18,680 nucleotides of DNA from DAONLM01 sp035406685 (GTDB lineage: Bacteria > Spirochaetota > GWE2-31-10 > MWDO01). How positions within the stretch are numbered: the stretch's first letter is position 1; the number at the start of each line of letters is the position of its first letter. The stretch spans positions 1 to 18,680 of the forward strand of contig DAONLM010000031.1 of the NCBI GenBank assembly GCA_035406685.1. The letters are read 5' to 3'. The notes beneath the pieces are model-generated. The model saw nothing but the letters and a program-made list of their open reading frames with translations, was not told where the DNA came from and searched no databases. Below, piece after piece: positions 15,002 to 18,680 of this stretch. A program made the position numbers and the translations under genes.

Positions 15002-15752
15002 TAAAATAACTAATACAACTGCTCAAAAAAAATATACTGTCAAATTAAAAGATTTTGAAGGGCCTCTTGATCTATTACTTCATCTAATTAAAAATGCAGA
15101 AATCAATATATATGATATATCTATTTCAGAAATAACTGAGCAATACTTAGAATATCTCAAAATGTTAGTTCAATTAGATATTGATAACATCGCAGAGTTT
15201 GTTGAAATGGCAGCAACTCTTGTATTAATAAAATCAAAGACTCTTTTGCCAGTAGAAGTAGAATATGAAGAAGAGGAAGAGGAAACAAAAGAAAAACTAA
15301 TTGAAAAACTACTGGAATATCAAAAATATAAAATTGCAGCCGGGATTCTTGAAATGAAAGCAGAGGAATCTTTGATTATACCAAGAAGAGAAGATTCTAA
15401 AATGCTATTTGATCTTCAAAATGATGATGAATCAAACTGGAAGTCAATTTCAATAATAGATTTACTCAGTGCCTTTGTAAAAGTACTTAATTCAAAACAG
15501 GAAGAGATGCCTTATGAAATTAATGTTCTTGAATATAGTGTTGAAGAAAAGATTAAAAACATTCATAATCTATTAAAAAATAAAGAAAGATTTAATTTTT
15601 TTGAAGTTATTGATGAAAATATGCCAAAGATAGAAATTATATGTATATTTCTTGCAATATTAGAATTGGTAAAACAACAAGAGATATTGATTCAACAGCA
15701 TAAAATATTTGGTGATATCACAATTGTAAAAAGATTAAAAGAGCCTTCTTAA
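14994..15752 (+). CDS. scpA: Segregation and condensation protein A
   Basis: ScpA is the kleisin that joins the SMC ATPase heads with ScpB in the bacterial condensin, needed for chromosome compaction and segregation. The 252-residue product has the hallmark N-terminus 'YTVKLKDFEGPLDLLLHLIKN' beginning near residue 14, then 'IYDISISEITEQYLEYL' and 'EFVEMAATLVLIKSKTLLP', an acidic stretch (about 88-97), and a C-terminal winged-helix-like end ('IEIICIFLAILELVKQQEI'). The start is TTG at 14994, nine bases after GGAG, overlapping folK; no ATG exists before the conserved core. scpB is not in the window. Pairing with recA and folK suggests one operon. Confidence 0.95.
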   Translation: MDSKITNTTAQKKYTVKLKDFEGPLDLLLHLIKNAEINIYDISISEITEQYLEYLKMLVQLDIDNIAEFVEMAATLVLIKSKTLLPVEVEYEEEEEETKEKLIEKLLEYQKYKIAAGILEMKAEESLIIPRREDSKMLFDLQNDDESNWKSISIIDLLSAFVKVLNSKQEEMPYEINVLEYSVEEKIKNIHNLLKNKERFNFFEVIDENMPKIEIICIFLAILELVKQQEILIQQHKIFGDITIVKRLKEPS

Positions 15753-15772
15753 ATTTGAAAATCTAAAACAAA

Positions 15773-15791
15773 AATTGCTTATATCTCAATT
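15773..15791. terminator. Weak hairpin between scpA and the SPOR gene
   Basis: AATTG (15773-15777) and CAATT (15787-15791) pair across a 9-base loop in the 51-base convergent gap. In the minus direction CAATT is followed by TTTG and more T residues; in the plus direction by CTTT. It could end both transcripts weakly. Confidence 0.35.
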
Positions 15792-15803
15792 CTTTATAAC
15801 AAA

Positions 15804-17612
15804 CTAAAACTTAACAATATAAGCATCCTTAAAACCCAATTTTCTTACTTTAAGTAAAACATCATTTACATTTTCTGTTGCAAAAGGACCTATAAAAAGA
15901 ATATATTTATTACCATCTTTTAAACCAACAAGTTCTGGCAAAATCTCTTTAAATACTCTATATAGTCTATCGGTTTCAGCTTTATCAAATGAGGTCAGGA
16001 GTCTAACATAAACACCTTTACTCATAGCACTATTCCAGATAACTTTTTCTTTCTCCTTTACCTCTTTCTCTTTTTCATCAATAGAGATCTTCTTTTCTTC
16101 TTTAACTGGCATTTTAAAATAGTCTTTTTTAGGGCTCTTTTTTTCTTCCATATCCTCTGATATTATTTTATCTCTTTTATCAGGATATTTCATTTTAAAT
16201 TTATTTGGGAAATATGTATCCTCTTTATCATCAGATATCCCCTTCTCTTTCTTATTCGGATACTTCTCCTTCTCTTTTACAGGAATATTTATATCCTCTC
16301 TATCTTCAGATATCCCCTTCTCTTTCTTATTCGGATACTTCTCCTTCTCTTTTACAGGAATATTTATATCCTCTCTATCTTCAGATATCCCCTTCTCTTT
16401 CTTATTCGGATACTTCTCCTTCTCTTTTACAGGAATATTTATATCCTCTCTATCTTCAGATATCCCCTTCTCNNNNNNNNNNNNNNNNNNNNNNNNNNNN
16501 NNNNNNNNNNNNNNNNNNNNNNNNNNNNNNNNNNNNNNNNNNNNNNNNNNNNNNNNNNNNNNNNNNNNNNNNTTCTCTTTTACAGGAATATTTTGATCAT
16601 CTTTATCATCAGATATCCCCTTCTCTTTCTTACTCGGATACTTCTCTTTCTCTTTTACAGGAATATTTTGATCATCTTTATCATCAGATATCCCCTTCTC
16701 TTTCTTATTTGGATACTTCTCCTTCTCTTTTACAGGAATATTTATATCCTCTCTATCTTCAGATATACCCTTCTCTTTCTTATTCGGATACTTCTCCTTC
16801 TCTTTTACCGGAATATTTATATCCTCTCTATCTTCAGATATCCCCTTCTCTTTCTTATTTGGATACTTCTCCTTCTCTTTTACCGGAATATTTATATCCT
16901 CTTTATCTTCTGAAATATTTTTATCTTTCTCTTGTGGGATTTTTGTTATATTTTCATCATAAGGAGCTTTATCTTTTTCTTTAGTTTTAATACTAACATC
17001 ATTATTATCTGCTATCTCATTTTTTTTCTTTTCTGGTATTTTAGTCTTTTCTTCTTTTGGTTTTTCTATCTTTTCTTCATCTATAGACTTTATATCTTTT
17101 TTATCCGGAATCTTATCTTTTTCTTCCTGTGGTGGCGTCTCTTTTACATTTTTATCAATTTCCTTAGTCTCATCTGGCCATTTTATTTCTGGAAACTCTT
17201 TAATTAACTCTTTATCTATCTCTCTTTCTGACACCAGCCCTTCAATATCAAGTATCTCATTAGAATTTATATCAGAAAATTTACCTTCAACAATAACTAT
17301 ACCAGTCTGCCACTCCATTCCAAGTTCTTTTGCAGCAGCAGGAGTCAATAGTATAAAATAACCAGAGTTATTTTTGATTCTATCATTTATGACCACAGTA
17401 ATAGTTTTACCATTACTTGCATTAAGAATCTTTATTTCTGCACCAATTTTAAAGGCATTGCAAGCAGCAGAAAAACTTTGAGGACTAAAAACTTCACCAG
17501 ACGAGGTAACTGAACCTTCCATTAATTGATATGTAGCAGCATGACCCACCCATCTTTCTGAATAAAGAACAAAAGATACAAAGAAAAAAAAGAGTATATA
17601 AACTTTTTTCAT
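15804..17612 (-). CDS. RlpA-like DPBB protein with long repeat linker and C-terminal SPOR domain
   Basis: The product has a signal peptide (MKKVYILFFFFVSFVLYS), an RlpA-like double-psi beta-barrel at about 23-112 ('VGHAATYQLMEGSVTSSGEVFSP', 'AACNAFKIGAEIKILN', 'VVINDRI', 'LTPAAAKELGM'), a very long Lys/Glu-rich linker (about 113-525), and a C-terminal SPOR domain (about 530-602, 'GVYVRLLTSFDKAETDRLYRVF', 'YILFIGPFATE'). SPOR domains bind denuded peptidoglycan glycan strands; RlpA-type barrels can cleave them. The linker contains a 75-bp (25-residue) tandem repeat and a 100-N gap, so the 602-residue count is nominal. The ATG follows AAAGGAG, which lies in the end of the upstream SPOR gene four bases away. 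Whether the barrel is active is not clear from the sequence. Confidence 0.88.
   Translation of the reverse strand: MKKVYILFFFFVSFVLYSERWVGHAATYQLMEGSVTSSGEVFSPQSFSAACNAFKIGAEIKILNASNGKTITVVINDRIKNNSGYFILLTPAAAKELGMEWQTGIVIVEGKFSDINSNEILDIEGLVSEREIDKELIKEFPEIKWPDETKEIDKNVKETPPQEEKDKIPDKKDIKSIDEEKIEKPKEEKTKIPEKKKNEIADNNDVSIKTKEKDKAPYDENITKIPQEKDKNISEDKEDINIPVKEKEKYPNKKEKGISEDREDINIPVKEKEKYPNKKEKGISEDREDINIPVKEKEKYPNKKEKGISDDKDDQNIPVKEKEKYPSKKEKGISDDKDDQNIPVKEXXXXXXXXXXXXXXXXXXXXXXXXXXXXXXXXXXEKGISEDREDINIPVKEKEKYPNKKEKGISEDREDINIPVKEKEKYPNKKEKGISEDREDINIPVKEKEKYPNKKEKGISDDKEDTYFPNKFKMKYPDKRDKIISEDMEEKKSPKKDYFKMPVKEEKKISIDEKEKEVKEKEKVIWNSAMSKGVYVRLLTSFDKAETDRLYRVFKEILPELVGLKDGNKYILFIGPFATENVNDVLLKVRKLGFKDAYIVKF
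16165..16917 (-). repeat. 75-bp tandem repeat coding 25-residue charged units
   Basis: Unit starts are spaced exactly 75 bases: markers TCAGATAT at 16231, 16306, 16381, 16456, then after the gap 16609, 16684, 16759, 16834, and a diverged one at 16909. Each unit codes for ISEDREDINIPVKEKEKYPN followed by KKEKG; two units near the gap are a variant (ISDDKDDQNIPVKEKEKYPS). More diverged units extend to about 16090. Identity between central units is near complete, suggesting recent expansion or copy correction. Confidence 0.95.
16473..16572. other. Assembly gap of exactly 100 N within the repeat
   Basis: One hundred N bases interrupt the repeat array. The repeat markers on each side (16456 and 16609) are 153 bases apart, not a multiple of 75, so 100 is a placeholder. 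If the unit length holds, the true missing length is 22 bases plus a multiple of 75; this always keeps the reading frame that 100 N gives. Confidence 0.97.
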
Positions 17613-17616
17613 AATG

Positions 17617-18345
17617 CTACTCCTTTAAAATATTTTTAGCCTTCTGAATAATCACTGATTTTTCTTTCTTGGAGTTAATTCTTTCTGAAATTTCTTTTGC
17701 CATACTCTCTGTATAAGGACCTGCCAATACCCTATAAACATTTTTTTTCTCACCATTTACAATTATCTCTTTTTTAATAAGATAAAATTTTGGTCTCAAC
17801 TCAAGCATTGATAAAAGATCAGTTATTTTAGGTAAAGCATTCTGATAAAAACTAAACGAACCAATTTGAATATAAAATTTATCATCTCCATTTTTCTTAA
17901 TTCCATCAAGAGATTTTTCTGGTTCTACAATTAAACTCTGAACATCTAAAAAAATTGATTCTTCATTATCTCTATTCCATCCAAGAAATTTTAGAGAAAG
18001 AGATATATTATCAACTGGCTTATCATACTTTGATGCAAAAAAATTAAAAATTCTATCTGGTAAAAATATTTTATACGGAGAATCCTCTATAACAGAATAT
18101 CCAATTTGAATAATTGCTTCGACCCCAGTAATTTTATCTACAATATAATAAATACCACCCTCTGGTAAAAATGAAGAATATGCAACATTGTATCTCTGAT
18201 TCTCCTCTGTTTTACTCTCTATTTTAATATTACTTGTCTTTATATTTATCCCTATAAAAGAAACTTTTGATATATCAAATTCAAGTGAATTTAAAAAATA
18301 AAGAAATAAACCGATAAAATAAAAAATTATAATATTTTTTTTCAT
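17617..18345 (-). CDS. SPOR-domain protein with a degenerate DPBB-like region
   Basis: The 242-residue product has a signal peptide (MKKNIIIFYFIGLFLYFLNS, cleavage near residue 20). Residues about 50-125 align by eye with the barrel of the downstream protein: 'GVEAIIQIGYSVIEDSPYKIFLPDRIFNFFASK' follows the same strand and spacing pattern as its 'TITVVINDRIKNNSGYFILLTPAAAKEL', but the NDR motif is lost. Residues about 163-238 are a SPOR domain ('KFYIQIGSFSFYQNA', 'VYRVLAGPYTESMAKEI'). It is probably a periplasmic peptidoglycan-binding protein and a paralogue of the next gene. Start: ATG after AGGAATTAGAA. Its last codons (AAGGAG, stop TAG) serve as ribosome site for the downstream gene, so the pair is coupled. 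Confidence 0.82.
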   Translation of the reverse strand: MKKNIIIFYFIGLFLYFLNSLEFDISKVSFIGINIKTSNIKIESKTEENQRYNVAYSSFLPEGGIYYIVDKITGVEAIIQIGYSVIEDSPYKIFLPDRIFNFFASKYDKPVDNISLSLKFLGWNRDNEESIFLDVQSLIVEPEKSLDGIKKNGDDKFYIQIGSFSFYQNALPKITDLLSMLELRPKFYLIKKEIIVNGEKKNVYRVLAGPYTESMAKEISERINSKKEKSVIIQKAKNILKE

Positions 18346-18535
18346 TTCTAATTCCTAAAAAATTAATATTTCTCCATTTATACTTTCGGAATTCTAATTC
18401 ATAAATTTGAATTTCTCTTCTTAACTATATAAATTTATTTTATCTCATTTTTTAAAAAATGCAAATTTTTCTTTAATAAAATAATTAAATAAAGTGTGAT
18501 TTTATTTTCATACAAATTTTCTTTAAATTTTTAAA

Positions 18536-18562
18536 AAAACTTGTAAAGGATTTTCTCAAAAA
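18536..18562 (+). repeat. Copy 3 (partial) of the recA module, 27 bases identical to copy 1
   Basis: This segment is identical over 27 bases, in opposite orientation, to 442-468. Similarity extends a further 18 or so bases to the left at lower identity. It holds the first block AAACTTGTAAAGGATTT (18537-18553) but then reads TTTTGACA instead of TTGTGATTAAT, so it lacks the -10-like block. It lies between the SPOR operon and the tail of another gene, and no gene starts downstream of it in its own orientation. Confidence 0.7.
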
Positions 18563-18632
18563 TTTTGACACTTTTTTAAAATTGCTGAAAAAATAAATTT
18601 ACTTTTTAAATTTTTTTTGTTATATCACCGAT

Positions 18633-18680
18633 TCAATCACGAAGTGCATATTTTATAACCTCATAAGGCGTCATAAAATT
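18633..18680 (-). CDS. C-terminal tail of an unidentified gene, cut by window edge
   Basis: On the minus strand the only open frame entering from base 18680 reads NFMTPYEVIKYALRD and stops with TGA at 18635-18633; the other two frames meet TGA within 20 bases. 'MTPYEV' is common near the end of integrase-core transposases, but fifteen residues are too few to decide. Base composition here is less AT-rich than the flanking gap, which supports coding. Confidence 0.4.
   Translation of the reverse strand, partial: NFMTPYEVIKYALRD

Noticed and set aside
16165..16917. CRISPR array
   Set aside because: The repeats are directly adjoining with no unique spacers, are 75 bases long, and encode an in-frame peptide.
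16205..16984. Long plus-strand open frames across the repeat region
   Set aside because: They are the complement of the repeat. A 75-base period without stops stays open in every unit, the frame spans the N gap, there is no ribosome site, and the minus frame has a signal peptide and recognisable domains.
18567..18572. TTGACA as -35 of a plus-strand promoter near the right edge
   Set aside because: No -10-like hexamer is found 16-18 bases downstream and no gene starts in that direction before a convergent gene tail.
18633..18680. Insertion sequence at the right edge
   Set aside because: Only a 15-residue tail is visible; no terminal inverted repeat or target duplication can be shown, so I kept it only as a partial coding tail.

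Overview
This is an AT-rich bacterial window with dense coding on both strands. Lipoprotein and Sec-type signal peptides, outer-membrane-barrel-like proteins, SPOR and DPBB (RlpA-type) wall proteins and a CheR/CheB pair point to a motile, double-membraned bacterium. Low GC, a TPR-type membrane protein divergent from a LysM protein, and DPBB-SPOR proteins together make a spirochaete-like lineage the best guess, but that is inference: no rRNA or tRNA gene is present to settle it.

Layout. (1) 1-394, minus: truncated gene for a protein with two ribbon-helix-helix-like segments, with its own promoter module. (2) 683-1420, minus: lipoprotein with a lipocalin-like front half. (3) 1602-2513, minus, divergent from 2664-4073, plus: a membrane protein joining an Hsp70 substrate-binding-like domain to a LysM domain, facing a TPR membrane protein with a degenerate Mrr-like tail; a strong intrinsic terminator (1535-1573) ends the first. 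(4) 4112-6639, plus: two translationally coupled cell-envelope proteins, each with a small periplasmic domain and a beta-strand-rich C-terminus. (5) 6642-8789, minus: glgX. (6) 8995-10921, plus: cheR-cheB behind a consensus sigma70-type promoter. (7) 11033-13206, plus: a DHH/DHHA1 phosphoesterase coupled to a DUF438-hemerythrin-PAS protein. (8) 13381-15752, plus: recA-folK-scpA. (9) 15804-18345, minus: two coupled DPBB-SPOR proteins; the second carries a 75-bp in-frame tandem repeat interrupted by a 100-N assembly gap. (10) 18633-18680, minus: the tail of another gene.

The most unusual signals are a 39-bp module shared, at almost the same distance from the start codon, by recA and the ribbon-helix-helix gene at the left edge (with a 27-bp identical partial copy near the right edge); the Hsp70-like/LysM fusion; a probable leaderless GTG-started gene at 4112; and the repeat array in the SPOR protein. 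There is no gene-free stretch longer than 300 bases; the two longest (395-682 and 18346-18632) are described under regulatory features and findings. No CRISPR, tRNA, rRNA or complete insertion sequence was seen.
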